NCBI GenBank assembly: GCA_963722415.1
Contig: CAVRNI010000041.1
Location: forward strand, 1-64,000
Origin: JALOLG01 sp963722415
GTDB taxonomy: Bacteria > Actinomycetota > Acidimicrobiia > Acidimicrobiales > Ilumatobacteraceae
Length of the DNA: 64,000 bases
Reading direction: 5' to 3'
This document shows, piece after piece, positions 19,782 to 28,890 of the stretch. A program made the position numbers and the translations under genes. The first letter of the stretch is position 1; each line of letters opens with the position of its first letter. Under the pieces are notes generated by a model, which ran no database searches, was not told the DNA's origin, and saw only the letters and a program-made list of their open reading frames with translations.

Positions 19782-21021
19782 CGCGTCGATCGCCTGGGGA
19801 GGCTGGGAGCCCGCTGTCCGAGACGATCCGTTCCCGCTGTTCGCCGACATGCAGGCCGAGGGCCCTGCGCATCAGGTGCGGCTGGCCGATGGGCACGAGG
19901 CCTGGCTCGTCGTCGGCCACGATGCGGCGCGCCAAGCGCTCGGCGACGCTCGGCTGTCGAAGGACATGATCGCCGCGCTCGCCGGCGATCGCGACGTCGT
20001 CGCGGAGGGCCTTCCCGGTCCTGCGTTCTCGCGACACATGCTGAACGTCGACCCGCCTGATCACACACGCCTGCGGAAGCTGGTCGCACCGGCGTTCATG
20101 CCGTCGCGAATGGCTGCACTGGAACCGTCGATCCAGCGCACCGCCGACGAACTGCTGTCTCGGCTCGAGGCGGAGGGACCCGACGCCGTCATCGACCTGG
20201 TGGCCGGCTTCGCCCACCCGCTGCCGTTCAGTGTGATCAGCGAACTGCTCGGCGTCCCTGCGGTGGATCGGAGCATGTTGCATGAATGGTTCCGGACGCT
20301 CCTGGCGCCGTGGGCCGGGGAGCCGCCCCCTGAGGCGGTTGCTGCGTCGGACGGCATCGTCGGGTACTTGGAGGATCTCGTCGACGCCAAACGTCGCGCC
20401 CCTGGCGACGATCTGGTGAGCGTCTTGCTTTCGGCAAGCGACGACGGCGACCGGCTGTCACAACAGGAGTTGCTCTCCAGTCTCTTCCAGCTGATCGTCG
20501 CCGGCCAGGACACGACCACGAGCCTGATCGGCAACGGCGTCGTTGACCTGCTCGACCACCCGGATCAACTTCGCCTGCTCCAAGCCGACCTGCGCAGGGT
20601 CCCTGAAGCCGTCGAGGAGCTGATGCGCTTCACCGCACCCGTTCCCCACGCGACGTTTCGGATGACGTCGGAGCCGGTCACCGTCGATGGGTTCGAGATC
20701 CCGGCTCGGCGTCAGGTGCTCGTGTGCGTCGCAGCAGCGAACCGTGATCCCAGCGCGTTCCCCGATGCGGATCGCCTCGATCTCCGCCGGTCGAGACGAC
20801 CCCATCTCAGCTTCGGGCACGGCATCCACTTCTGCCTCGGCGCACCGCTGGCCCGGTTGGAGGCACGCGTCGCGTTTCGCACGCTGCTCGGCCGCTTCGC
20901 CCAACTGCGGCTGGCCGTTCCCCGAGCAGACCTGGCGTGGACGCACGGCGACGGACTCGTCCTTCGCGGCCTCGCCTCGCTTCCCGTCATCCTCGGGCCC
21001 AGCACCGCACTGGCGCACTGA
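19774..21021 (+). CDS. Cytochrome P450
   Basis: The 415-residue protein has all P450 landmarks: the C-helix region MLNVDPPDHTRLRKLV, the I-helix AGQDTTT near residues 243-249 with the oxygen-activating acid/Thr pair, the ExxR in VEELMR, and the heme loop FGHGIHFCLGAPLAR with proximal Cys354. The family shape is that of soluble actinobacterial CYP107-like enzymes, which hydroxylate small molecules using ferredoxin. No ferredoxin gene is adjacent. It is intact and sits between an SnoaL-like gene (overlapping) and OsmC (41 bases downstream), suggesting one operon. Confidence 0.92.
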   Translation: MADASIAWGGWEPAVRDDPFPLFADMQAEGPAHQVRLADGHEAWLVVGHDAARQALGDARLSKDMIAALAGDRDVVAEGLPGPAFSRHMLNVDPPDHTRLRKLVAPAFMPSRMAALEPSIQRTADELLSRLEAEGPDAVIDLVAGFAHPLPFSVISELLGVPAVDRSMLHEWFRTLLAPWAGEPPPEAVAASDGIVGYLEDLVDAKRRAPGDDLVSVLLSASDDGDRLSQQELLSSLFQLIVAGQDTTTSLIGNGVVDLLDHPDQLRLLQADLRRVPEAVEELMRFTAPVPHATFRMTSEPVTVDGFEIPARRQVLVCVAAANRDPSAFPDADRLDLRRSRRPHLSFGHGIHFCLGAPLARLEARVAFRTLLGRFAQLRLAVPRADLAWTHGDGLVLRGLASLPVILGPSTALAH

Positions 21022-21061
21022 CCCTGTCCCGCCCTTCGGGACCCAACCAAAGGAGCACCAC

Positions 21062-21625
21062 ATGACCAACACCGAAGCACCCAGCGTCGAGAACGGCGTG
21101 AACGTGGAGGCACTCCTCGCCGCGCGCGAGGCCCTCACCGCCGCCCCCGAAGCCGCCCAGTTCCAGTGGCGGGCCCGCTGCGAGTGGGTCTACGGCACCC
21201 ACGCGCGAACGACCATCGAGGACTTCTCGGGCCTGGGCGCCGAGCAGTCGCACCGCACCTCGTTCGCCGTCGACACCGACCATCCCGAGATCTTCGCGTC
21301 CGAGGACCACGGGATGACTCCCGTCGAGATGGTCCTCGCCGGTCTCGCCGGCTGCCTGACCGCCGGCGTCGCTGCCGTTGCGACCAATCGGAGCGTGAAG
21401 CTGCACTCGGTCACGGCCACCCTCGAGGGTGACATGGACATCCAGGGCATCCTCGGGATCGACCCCGAGGTGCGCAACGGCTTCGATGGGATCACCGTCA
21501 GGTACGAGATCGCGGCCGATGCCTCGCGAGCCGACATCGAGGCCATCGTCGCCCAGTCGCAGAAGCGTTCGGCCGTCTACGACATCGTCACCAACCCGAC
21601 GAACGTCGTCGTCCTCGTCGCCTGA
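21062..21625 (+). CDS. OsmC-family protein, module copy 1
   Basis: The 187-residue protein starts ATG behind AAAGGAGC. Its core MTPVEMVLAGLAGCLTAGVAAVA is the OsmC/Ohr helix carrying the conserved cysteine, followed by SVTATLEGDMDIQGILGID and ADIEAIVAQSQKRSAVYDIV. OsmC proteins reduce organic peroxides with a reactive Cys pair. A residue at the PEIFAS position is Ile here but Cys in the second copy (PECFAS), so if that Cys is the partner this copy may be impaired as a peroxidase. The protein is closely related to the one at 50602-51162 along its whole length. The flavoprotein gene follows after 34 bases. Confidence 0.88.
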   Translation: MTNTEAPSVENGVNVEALLAAREALTAAPEAAQFQWRARCEWVYGTHARTTIEDFSGLGAEQSHRTSFAVDTDHPEIFASEDHGMTPVEMVLAGLAGCLTAGVAAVATNRSVKLHSVTATLEGDMDIQGILGIDPEVRNGFDGITVRYEIAADASRADIEAIVAQSQKRSAVYDIVTNPTNVVVLVA

Positions 21626-21659
21626 GAGGCGGCGCACGCTTCGCGTCCGAGTCGAAGTC

Positions 21660-22892
21660 GTGGACGTCACCGCGGTCGTCGTCATCGGCGCCGGGCCGGC
21701 GGGCCTGGCCATGAGCCGATGTCTGCGCGACGAGTCCATCGATCACGTGCTGCTGGAGCGGGCCGAGGTGGCCTCTTCGTGGCGGCACGAGCGATGGGAT
21801 TCCCTCCGAACACTGACGCCGAACTGGATGAACCGGCTTCCTGGCCTTCCGTACCGGGGAGACGACCCGGACGGATACATGACCGCCACGGAGGTCGCCG
21901 ACAGCCTCGTGCGATACGCGCACGACATCGACGCCCCGGTGAAGACCGGAACGACGGTGGTCGGGATCGGTCCGGCCACGAAGGGCTGGCGGGTCGAGAC
22001 CGACCACGGACCCTGGCGGTGTCGGGTGGTAGTGATCGCCACGGGGGCCAACAGCCAACCCCGCGTTCCCGCCGTCGCGGCACAGCTACCCGCCACCATC
22101 CAGCAGTTGAGCCCGACGGACTACCGGAATCCTGAGCAGCTCGGTCCGGGCCGGATGCTCGTGGTGGGCGCATCGGCCTCGGGCGTCCAGATCGCCGATG
22201 AGCTCACCCGTAGCGGCCGTGACGTCGCCCTCGCCGTGGGCGAGCACGTCCGGCTTCCGCGTACCTACCGGGGCCGCGACATCCACTGGTGGATGGAGGC
22301 GATCGGCCTGGCCGACGAGCGATGGAACGAGATCGATGACCTCGCCCGGGCGCGCCGGGTGCCCTCACCGCAGCTCGCCGGCACCGCCGACCGACGATCG
22401 TGCGACCTCAACACCCTCCGAGCAGCAGGCGTCACCGTGGTGGGCAGAGTCGTCGGCGTCTCCAGCGGTCGACTGCAGTGCTCGGGCTCGCTCGCCAACC
22501 TCACCGCCAACGCCGACCTCAAGCAGAACCGGTTGCTCGACCGCATCGACGCCTACGCCGCCGAGGCCGGCCTCGACGACGCCGCACCCGAACGCCCGGC
22601 TCCCACCACGCTCGGAACGCCGGCGACCGATGTTGACCTGGCCGGCGTCGGCACCATCGTCTGGGCGACCGGTTACCGCGCCGCCTACCCCTGGCTCGAC
22701 AGTGCCGTCCTCGACCGCCGCGGACAGATCATCCACGACGGTGGAGTCATGCCGGTGCCAGGGCTGTACGTCGTCGGCCTTCCGCTCCTCAGGCGCCGCA
22801 AATCCAGCTTCCTCGACGGCATCGGCGCCGACGCCGTCGACGTGAGCGCCCACGTCCGCGAACACCTCGAGCGCAACGCAGCCGCAGCCTGA
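21660..22892 (+). CDS. FAD-dependent monooxygenase-like flavoprotein, module copy 1
   Basis: Starting at GTG 21660, the 410-residue protein has an N-terminal FAD-binding motif VVVIGAGPAGLAMSR, the region EVASSWRHERWDSLRTLTPNW typical of flavin-containing monooxygenases and TrkA-like oxidoreductases, a second nucleotide-binding GPGRMLVVGASASGVQIADE, and TIVWATGYR near the C-terminus. It likely uses FAD and NAD(P)H to oxidise a small molecule. A closely similar protein is encoded at 51195-52478, also directly after an OsmC gene. It ends the P450-OsmC-flavoprotein set. Confidence 0.88.
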   Translation: MDVTAVVVIGAGPAGLAMSRCLRDESIDHVLLERAEVASSWRHERWDSLRTLTPNWMNRLPGLPYRGDDPDGYMTATEVADSLVRYAHDIDAPVKTGTTVVGIGPATKGWRVETDHGPWRCRVVVIATGANSQPRVPAVAAQLPATIQQLSPTDYRNPEQLGPGRMLVVGASASGVQIADELTRSGRDVALAVGEHVRLPRTYRGRDIHWWMEAIGLADERWNEIDDLARARRVPSPQLAGTADRRSCDLNTLRAAGVTVVGRVVGVSSGRLQCSGSLANLTANADLKQNRLLDRIDAYAAEAGLDDAAPERPAPTTLGTPATDVDLAGVGTIVWATGYRAAYPWLDSAVLDRRGQIIHDGGVMPVPGLYVVGLPLLRRRKSSFLDGIGADAVDVSAHVREHLERNAAAA

Positions 22893-22931
22893 TCGGCGCG
22901 TCAGGAGGCCAAGGCACGCGGTGGGTCGAGC

Positions 22932-23552
22932 TCAGACCCTGACGCCGAGGAGTCCGGTGAGGGTGGCCAGGGCGATACCGGCGGCGCAGGCGATGATCCA
23001 ACGCCGACGGAAGGAAGGCGACGTCGCGGCCCCGCCGAGCCCGGCGAGGAGGAGGCCCTCGATCAGGAACCACGGCTCGAACACGAGAAGGTCCCAGATG
23101 ACCCAGCCGTGTCGTGACGCGTCGAACGATTGGCCGTCAACGTCGATGGCTCCGGCGACGGTGAGGGACCGATACACGATGCCGTACAGGCCGTGGGCGG
23201 CGGCGATCGCCGAACCGGCCAGGCTGATGAGCAGAAGGCCGGTCTTGACCGCACCAGGGCGGGCGCGCACGAGCGCAACGGCGACGAGTGCTGGCAGCGC
23301 GAGTACGCCCGTTGCCGCCCAGTTGATGGCTCGCCACTCTGGCAGCGCACTCGCCGATGGCTTCACCGCCGAGAGCCCGATCGTCCCGCCGAGAGCCCAA
23401 TACAAGTGCGGGATCAGGTAGGCAACCGACCAGAGGGCCAGCGCCGTCGCGAACACGACGAGAGTCCGGTCGGTGCCTGGCGATGTCGGTGGTGCCGCGG
23501 CCCTGAGCAGGCGCTCTCTCGCGCCCTGCGGTTCGTGGCCGATGAGCGTCAT
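22932..23552 (-). CDS. DUF3995-like membrane protein
   Basis: The 206-residue protein has about five hydrophobic segments: LVVFATALALWSVAYLIPHLYWALGG, WAATGVLALPALVAVALV, VKTGLLLISLAGSAIAAAHGLYGIVY, WVIWDLLVFEPWFLIEGLLLAGLGG and WIIACAAGIALATLTGLLG. The first segment with H-YWA-GG and the late WD--VFEPWFL-EG match small actinobacterial integral membrane proteins of unknown role. It lies 10 bases downstream of the DoxX-like gene on the same strand, so they probably form an operon. Confidence 0.7.
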   Translation of the reverse strand: MTLIGHEPQGARERLLRAAAPPTSPGTDRTLVVFATALALWSVAYLIPHLYWALGGTIGLSAVKPSASALPEWRAINWAATGVLALPALVAVALVRARPGAVKTGLLLISLAGSAIAAAHGLYGIVYRSLTVAGAIDVDGQSFDASRHGWVIWDLLVFEPWFLIEGLLLAGLGGAATSPSFRRRWIIACAAGIALATLTGLLGVRV

Positions 23553-23562
23553 GAGGAGCCGT

Positions 23563-23943
23563 TCAGCTGAAGGATTGCGGGCCGAACCGGCCCCACGCGA
23601 TGAACGCTGCGAGTGCGAGGTAGACGATGTTGAGCGTGACGAACTTGCGCTCGCCGCGGCGAAGGTGCGTGATCATCGCGCCGACCATGAGCAGGATCCA
23701 GCAGGCGGCGGTGATGGGTACCAGGACGGGTGCCACGTCGGTGACGGCGGGCAGGATGAGGCCTGCCACGGCGAGCAGTTCGAGGACCCCGAGGGTCTTG
23801 ACGAAGCCGGCAGTGTGGTCCTTGGTCCATCCCCCACCCGGGACGTGAGCGAGCTTGTCCTTGGACACGAACGTTTTGCTGATGCCGCCAATGAGGGCGA
23901 CGACGGTCAGCAGGCCGGTGGTGATCCACAGCGTGAGGTTCAT
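23563..23943 (-). CDS. DoxX-family membrane protein
   Basis: The 126-residue protein has four membrane helices and the DoxX-like pattern: MNLTLWITTGLLTVVALIGGISKTF, LGVLELLAVAGLILPAV, VPITAACWILLMVGAMITHLRRGE, and VYLALAAFIAWGRFGPQSF. The ATG at 23943 follows CGAAGGACAACATC, a good ribosome site. DoxX proteins are often linked to redox or thiol stress in actinobacteria, but the function here is not shown. Confidence 0.8.
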   Translation of the reverse strand: MNLTLWITTGLLTVVALIGGISKTFVSKDKLAHVPGGGWTKDHTAGFVKTLGVLELLAVAGLILPAVTDVAPVLVPITAACWILLMVGAMITHLRRGERKFVTLNIVYLALAAFIAWGRFGPQSFS

Positions 23944-24249
23944 GATGTTGTCCTTCGGGTTCGTGAATGGCCGGCGAAGGCTCGTAGCTGGTCGATCGTG
24001 TTCGTTGACTTGAACCTCGCATGTCGCAGCTCGGCTCACCGCGCATGACGGTGTTGGTGGCCATGACGATGTGACGGTTGGGGGCGGATCGGCGTGACGG
24101 GTCCGGACGGTGACCCCGTTCACAGCAGGGATCGTCACGCCCGCTCGGGCTGTCACGCTCCGCGGCCCTCGTCCGTCAATGCGGTGACTCGGCCGTTCTC
24201 CTCGGAACTCGCAATCGGGTCAGCCACGTTGTCGTAGATGGAGGAACTC

Positions 24250-25185
24250 ATGCGTAAGGTCTTCGTTTCGGGAGCGACGGGGGTGTTGGGTCGCCGAGTG
24301 GTCGCCGAGCTGGTCGCGGCGGGCTTCGACGTGACCGGTGTTGCGCGTGATCCCTCGAAGCACGCCGATCTTGCTGCGCTCGGCGTTCGGCCGGTCGCGT
24401 TGGACCTGTTCGACCGGGCCGCGGTGCACGCGGCGGTCGCCGGGCACGAGGTGGTGTTCAACCTGGCGACGGCGATCCCGCTGGGAGAGCGCGCCAACAA
24501 CCCGAAGTCGTGGGAGGACAACGATCGGATCCGTCGCGACGGCTCCCGCAACCTGGTGGACGCCGCACTCGCGGCAGGCGCGAGCCGCTACCTGCAAGAA
24601 TCGATCGCCTTCGTGTATGCCGATGGCGGCGAGCGGTTGCTGGACGAGTCCGCTGCGATCGCTGCCGCCGGCGTCACGAGCGCGGCCCTGGTCGCCGAGG
24701 CCGAGGCGGCCCGGTTCGCCGAGCACGGCGGGGCCGGGATCGCCTTGCGATTCGGACAGTTCTACGGCTTCGACAGCGGCCACACCGTCCAAGCGATCGA
24801 ATCCACCCTTGCCGGCCTGCCTGTGGAACTCGGTCCTGAAACGGCCTACCGCTCGTCGGTCACGACCGACGACGCAGCGTCGGCCGTTGTGGCGGCGCTG
24901 AAGGCCCCGAGCGGCGTCTACAACGTCGTCGATGACCGGCCGCTATCCCGAGCCGAGTACGTCGATGCCCTCGCCCATGCGCTCGGCGTGCCGACCCCCA
25001 CCGTGCGGTCAGTGGCCCTCGAGCTGCCGCCGACGTTCTCTGTGATGTTGCGCTCTCTGCGTGTCTCGAACCAGCGGTTCAAGGAGATCACCGACTGGCA
25101 GCCGCGGTTCCCGAGCGCGTGGGAGGGCTGGCCGTACGTCATCGCCGCGTGGCGAGCCCATCATGCCCAGGCCGGGCAAGCGTGA
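24250..25185 (+). CDS. NAD(P)-dependent epimerase/dehydratase-like protein
   Basis: The 311-residue protein starts ATG behind GGAGGAACTC. Its opening MRKVFVSGATGVLGRRVVAELVAAG is the GxxGxxG Rossmann motif of atypical extended SDRs, followed by VVFNLATAIP and RYLQESIAFVYAD; the usual YxxxK is altered. The C-terminal half (YNVVDDRPLSRAEYVDALAHALG) is substrate-binding. It lies 117 bases upstream of an ECF41-like sigma factor, and ECF41 genes are known to sit beside carboxymuconolactone decarboxylase, oxidoreductase or epimerase genes, so it is probably a target or partner. Confidence 0.82.
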   Translation: MRKVFVSGATGVLGRRVVAELVAAGFDVTGVARDPSKHADLAALGVRPVALDLFDRAAVHAAVAGHEVVFNLATAIPLGERANNPKSWEDNDRIRRDGSRNLVDAALAAGASRYLQESIAFVYADGGERLLDESAAIAAAGVTSAALVAEAEAARFAEHGGAGIALRFGQFYGFDSGHTVQAIESTLAGLPVELGPETAYRSSVTTDDAASAVVAALKAPSGVYNVVDDRPLSRAEYVDALAHALGVPTPTVRSVALELPPTFSVMLRSLRVSNQRFKEITDWQPRFPSAWEGWPYVIAAWRAHHAQAGQA

Positions 25186-25302
25186 CGACATGGCGGTGAG
25201 AGCCTCCATCGTCGGCAGCCCATCGCTTCACCTGTCACGTTTCGTCGCGCTGAGCCGTCAACGCCGTGGCACCGACGCACCGCTCCACAGAAGGGAGTCA
25301 GC

Positions 25303-26358
25303 GTGACCAGCGCGACACCGACCTTGACAGCATCCGGACAACCGTCTGGACTCGAGCCGTCGCTGCATCGCCGGGTCGCTCGGCGGCGTCATCCCGGCCG
25401 CAACTACCAGCCCGACCAGATGAACCCCGACACGCTCGCCCGAGACTTCAACGAGTACCGGCCGCGGCTGCTCGGGATCGCCTACCGGATGTTGGGCAGC
25501 GCCTGGGACGCCGAGGACGTCGTCGCCGAGGCCATGGTCCGATGGATGGGCGTCGACCGGGAACAGATTCGCGAGCCGTTGGCGTTCCTCACGACAGTCG
25601 TCACCCGGCTGGCGATCGACCAACTTCGATCAGCACGAGCCACACGCGAGACGTACGTCGGGGAATGGCTCCCCGAGCCCGTGGTGACCGACCCCTCACG
25701 GCTGGGCCCATTGGACACTGTCGAGCGACGCGACACCGTGTCACTGGCGACGTTGCGCATGATGGAGGCGCTCACGCCTCCCGAGCGCGCGGTGCTCGTG
25801 CTGCACGAAGCCTTCGACATGAGCCACGCCGAGGTCGCCGACATCCTCGGGATCAGTGAGGCAGGCGCCCGCCAACACCTTCGTCGTGCCCGTCGCCACC
25901 TCGACCGCGATGTCGAGCGCTCCGCACGCGCCGTGCACGACCAGACCCTGGAGCGGTTCCTCACCGCCCTCGAGAACGGCGACCTCGCCCAAGTGCAAGA
26001 CGTGCTGGCCGCTGACGTCGCGTCCTACAGCGACGGGGGCGGCAGAGCACACGCCGCCCGGCGACCCGTCCTCGGCGCCGGACAGATCGTCCAGTACGTC
26101 GGAACGCTTCGGCGCCACCTGCCCGTTCGCGACGTGCGCCGAGTGGACGTGAACGGACAGCCCGCGGCCACCCTCTGGTTCGGCCGCCAGTTCGCACTGC
26201 TCGCCCTCGACGTTCGCGGCGACAAGATCCGGGAGATCCACTGGATCATGAACCCGGACAAGCTCCGATACCTGCACCGACAACTCGCTGACGCTGAACG
26301 AAGCACCGCCGAGGACGCCGTCGTGACCGTCTCGGTCGCTGATCGGACCGCGGCATGA
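25303..26358 (+). CDS. ECF41-type RNA polymerase sigma factor (SigJ-like)
   Basis: Residues 40-210 hold sigma regions 2 and 4: FNEYRPRLLGIAYRMLGS, AEDVVAEAMVRWM, then ALTPPERAVLVLHEAFDMSHAEVADILGISEAGARQHLRRAR. The C-terminal half is an SnoaL-like domain with the family's diagnostic pieces: WLPEPV in the linker and DGGGR in the extension. In this family the C-terminal domain takes the role of a fused anti-sigma factor. GTG at 25303 follows AGAAGGGAG and is chosen; ATG at 25420 (MNPDTLARDF) is nearer the usual family start but lacks a ribosome site. It overlaps the NmrA-like gene by ATGA. Confidence 0.88.
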   Translation: MTSATPTLTASGQPSGLEPSLHRRVARRRHPGRNYQPDQMNPDTLARDFNEYRPRLLGIAYRMLGSAWDAEDVVAEAMVRWMGVDREQIREPLAFLTTVVTRLAIDQLRSARATRETYVGEWLPEPVVTDPSRLGPLDTVERRDTVSLATLRMMEALTPPERAVLVLHEAFDMSHAEVADILGISEAGARQHLRRARRHLDRDVERSARAVHDQTLERFLTALENGDLAQVQDVLAADVASYSDGGGRAHAARRPVLGAGQIVQYVGTLRRHLPVRDVRRVDVNGQPAATLWFGRQFALLALDVRGDKIREIHWIMNPDKLRYLHRQLADAERSTAEDAVVTVSVADRTAA

Positions 26359-27141
26359 GCACCAACCGAGACGTCGGGATCCGCGTCGCCGTAGCGGGGG
26401 GAACCGGACGGACAGGACGTCGAGTCGTGTCAGCACTGCAGCGAGCGGGACCACCAGACCGTCGTGATGTCTCGCTCGTCTGGCGTCGACCTCGTCGCTG
26501 GACAGGGCATCGATCAAGCGTTGGCCGACGTCGATGCCGTCATCGACGTCACGAACACGTTGGTTGCTGACGACGACGCGGCACGAGAGTTCTTCGCCAA
26601 CGCGACGGGGAACCTCCTCGAAGCCGAAGAACGAGCCGGCGTCGCTCACCACGTTCTTCTGTCGATCCTTGGCGTCGACCGCGTCCACGGCAACGCTCAT
26701 TACGTCGGGAAGCGACACCAGGAACACCTCGTCCAGACCGGGCCGGTCCCGTACACCATTGTTCGCGCTGCCCAGTTCCATGATTTCGCCGCCATGGTGG
26801 TCGGTTGGACTCGACAAGGGCAGACCGCCGTCATTCCCCCATTGCTCGTGCAGCCCGTCGCGGTCTCTGACGTTGCCGACGTCGTCGTTACGAGCGTCGC
26901 CGCGCCGGCGCGATTCGGTGCCATCGACCTTGCCGGACCCGGCCCACAAGATCTGGTGGACATGGCACGGCGCACACTCACCCGGCGCGGCGAGTCCCTT
27001 ACCCTCATCCCGAGCTGGCAGGGTGGTCCGTTCGGCATCGAGATGGCCGGGGACGTTCTTCTTCCCGGCCCTGACGCGCTTCTTGCCGCCACCACCTTCG
27101 ATTCATGGCTCGAGACCGAGGGGGCGAACTCCTCAGGTTGA
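26355..27141 (+). CDS. NmrA-like NAD(P)-binding oxidoreductase, frameshifted
   Basis: The start overlaps the sigma factor stop (ATGA). The first frame gives IRVAVAGGTGRTGRRVVSALQRAG, the NAD(P)-binding GGTGRTG motif. A one-base shift near 26450 leads to QALADVDAVIDVTNTL, HHVLLSILGVDRV, YVGKRHQEHLVQTGPVPYTIVRAAQFHDF and VSDVADVV. The YxxxK-like segment YVGKRHQEH and PYTIVRA-QF are typical of NmrA/SDRa5 proteins. As the oxidoreductase next to an ECF41 sigma factor, it fits the known linkage of that family. Convergent with the DHFR-like gene, with a hairpin between. Confidence 0.75.
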
Positions 27142-27143
27142 GT

Positions 27144-27167
27144 CGAGCGCGTCCAGGGAGGCGCTCG
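27144..27167. terminator. Bidirectional hairpin between convergent genes
   Basis: CGAGCGC and GCGCTCG form a 7-bp stem with a 10-base loop in the 45-base gap between two convergent genes. No T-run follows, which is common for high-GC actinobacterial terminators. Confidence 0.4.
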
Positions 27168-27186
27168 CGACGTGCCACCGTGAAGG

Positions 27187-27828
27187 TCATCGGGTGAACG
27201 TGAGGTGGGTGACGCCGCTGGGCGTCGAGACCGCCTCCACGTCGTACTGCTGCTCCAACGCCTCCAGTCCGTCCCACAGCCGGACACCGCGGCCGAGCAC
27301 GATCGGCACCAGCACGACGTGCAGGTGGTCGACGAGACCGGCGGCGATGAACGCGCGCATCATGGTCGGGCCCCCGCCGATGCGGACGTCCTGACCGGCG
27401 GCTGCGTCCCGCGCCACCTCGAGCGCATCCGCTGGCGCGGCGTCGAGGAAGTGGAACGTCGTACCACCCTCCATCTCCAGCGACGGGTGCGGACGGTGGG
27501 TCAGGACGTACGTCGGCGTGTGGAACGGCGGGTTGTCGCCCCACCACCCGCGCCACTCCGGGTCGTCCTGCCAGCCCGGAGGGCCGAACTTGCCCGCGCC
27601 CATGATCTCCGCACCGATCCCGGGTCCGTGCCGGTCGGCCATCACGTGATCGACACCCTCGGTGCCGCCCGACTCGCCGAGGACTTCGCGGTGGGCGAAC
27701 CGGGTGGCGAGCATCCACTCGTGGAGCCGATGCCCGGCGTGGCCGAACGGCGTGTCGAGGGCCTGCCCCTCGCCGGTGGCGAACCCGTCGAGCGAGATCG
27801 AGAAGTTGTGGATGCGGACGCGCGACAT
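27187..27828 (-). CDS. Dihydrofolate-reductase-fold (RibD C-terminal) oxidoreductase
   Basis: The 213-residue protein opens RVRIHNFSISLDGFATGEGQ, the usual start of DHFR/RibD-C-like proteins. It has TPTYVLTHRPHPSLEMEGGTTFHFL, then DVRIGGGPTMMRAFIAAGLVDHLHVVLVPIVLGRG, which is the NADPH-binding GGG region and the conserved L-LVPV-LG-G strand. Such proteins act as small NADPH reductases of uncertain substrate. It is the last gene of a minus-strand set with the SRPBCC and ArsR genes. Confidence 0.85.
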   Translation of the reverse strand: MSRVRIHNFSISLDGFATGEGQALDTPFGHAGHRLHEWMLATRFAHREVLGESGGTEGVDHVMADRHGPGIGAEIMGAGKFGPPGWQDDPEWRGWWGDNPPFHTPTYVLTHRPHPSLEMEGGTTFHFLDAAPADALEVARDAAAGQDVRIGGGPTMMRAFIAAGLVDHLHVVLVPIVLGRGVRLWDGLEALEQQYDVEAVSTPSGVTHLTFTR

Positions 27829-27904
27829 GGCGGCTCCTTCAGGTGGTGGTGGTCGGTCAGAAAGGTTGACCCGTCCCGCGGCCGGGATTCGTCGGCCGCG
27901 GGAT

Positions 27905-28393
27905 TCAGGCGACCCCGAGATGGTGAGCGAGCTTCTGCATCGTCTGCAGACCGAGCTCGACCGCGCCGAAGCCGAGTTTTGCATTTCGCTGCTCGACGGT
28001 TGGGTGGAGCTGCCGCAGCGTCAACACCGTCTTTCCATCGGCTTGTTCGTCGAGGACGATCGTCACTCGGAAGCGTGCCGGGTCATCGTCGGCGTCGGAC
28101 CCGTGATCCAGCACCAACCTCTCGACTGGAACGACTTCGAGGTAGTCGAAGCGATTCGTGAACACGGTGCCGTCTCCGGAAACCATGTCGAAGCACGCTC
28201 GACCTCCCGGGCGCACGTCCATCTCTCGGACAGTGCAGGTGAACCCATCGGGACCAAACCATTGGCAGAAGGCATCCGCATCGGTCCACGCCGCGAACAC
28301 CGCTTCGCGTGTGGCGTCGAGAACTCGAACGAGGACGATCTCACGATCGAGAGCCCACGTCGTCGGATCGGTGATGGCCGGGGTACTGCTCAC
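27905..28393 (-). CDS. SRPBCC/AHSA1-domain protein
   Basis: The 162-residue protein has the AHSA1-like pattern: LDREIVLVRVLDATREAVFAAWTDADAFCQWFGP, VREMDVRPGGRACFDM, RFDYLEVVPVERLVL, and KTVLTLRQLHPTVEQRNA with the C-terminal helix GLQTMQKLAHHLG. The START-like fold binds hydrophobic ligands. GTG at 28393 is chosen because it begins at the family's usual distance from the first strand. It lies between ArsR and DHFR-like genes; an ArsR regulator followed by an AHSA1 protein is a common arrangement. Confidence 0.85.
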   Translation of the reverse strand: MSSTPAITDPTTWALDREIVLVRVLDATREAVFAAWTDADAFCQWFGPDGFTCTVREMDVRPGGRACFDMVSGDGTVFTNRFDYLEVVPVERLVLDHGSDADDDPARFRVTIVLDEQADGKTVLTLRQLHPTVEQRNAKLGFGAVELGLQTMQKLAHHLGVA

Positions 28394-28394
28394 T

Positions 28395-28442
28395 GGTGCA
28401 CCCTTACGGTTGTGGTCGTGTTTGCTTTGTTCTGGGTGCACC
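28395..28442. promoter_or_regulatory. Two GGTGCACC palindromes 40 bp apart
   Basis: The 8-bp palindrome GGTGCACC occurs at 28395-28402 and 28435-28442, in the gap between the ArsR gene's end and the SRPBCC start. This could be a second operator or an internal control site; no promoter is evident between them. Confidence 0.3.
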
Positions 28443-28487
28443 CGTGAGCGCTTCGCCCGTTTTCGATGATTCGCTCGCTGCGCTCGC

Positions 28488-28853
28488 TCATGGCTTCTCC
28501 AATGTCGGTGGGGATGCGGTTCGGTCAGATGTGCGCCGGAGGTGCGCATCGAGCCGGTCGAGACGTTGCTCCCACGCAGCTCGTGTGTGCTCGGCCCATG
28601 CGGCGATCTCGACCAGAGGCTCCGGCCGCAGCCGGCACGGCCGCCGTTGTCCATCTCGGCCGCGACTGATCAGACCCGCCCGCTCGAGGACCTTCAGATG
28701 ACGGGAGATGGCCGGGAGACTGATCGGGAACGGCTCGGCCAACTCGAGGACGGTTGCCTCACCGTCGGCCAACCGACGCACGATCGAGCGCCGCGTCTGG
28801 TCCGACAAGGCGGCGAAGACGACGTCGAACCGATCGGGGGCCGTCACGGTCAT
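28488..28853 (-). CDS. ArsR-family transcriptional regulator
   Basis: The 121-residue protein is a classical ArsR winged helix: DVVFAALSDQTRRSIVRRLADGEATVLELAEPFPISLPAISRHLKVLERAGLISRGRDGQ, followed by a C-terminal helix (LVEIAAWAEHTRAAWEQRLDRL). It lacks the metal-binding ELCVCD motif, so it likely senses something other than arsenic or other metals, as do most ArsR proteins paired with AHSA1 proteins. The promoter and operator at 28891-28919 lie directly upstream. Confidence 0.9.
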   Translation of the reverse strand: MTVTAPDRFDVVFAALSDQTRRSIVRRLADGEATVLELAEPFPISLPAISRHLKVLERAGLISRGRDGQRRPCRLRPEPLVEIAAWAEHTRAAWEQRLDRLDAHLRRTSDRTASPPTLEKP

Positions 28854-28890
28854 CGTTGCCGTCGCTCCTGCAGATACTTCACAGTTTGGT

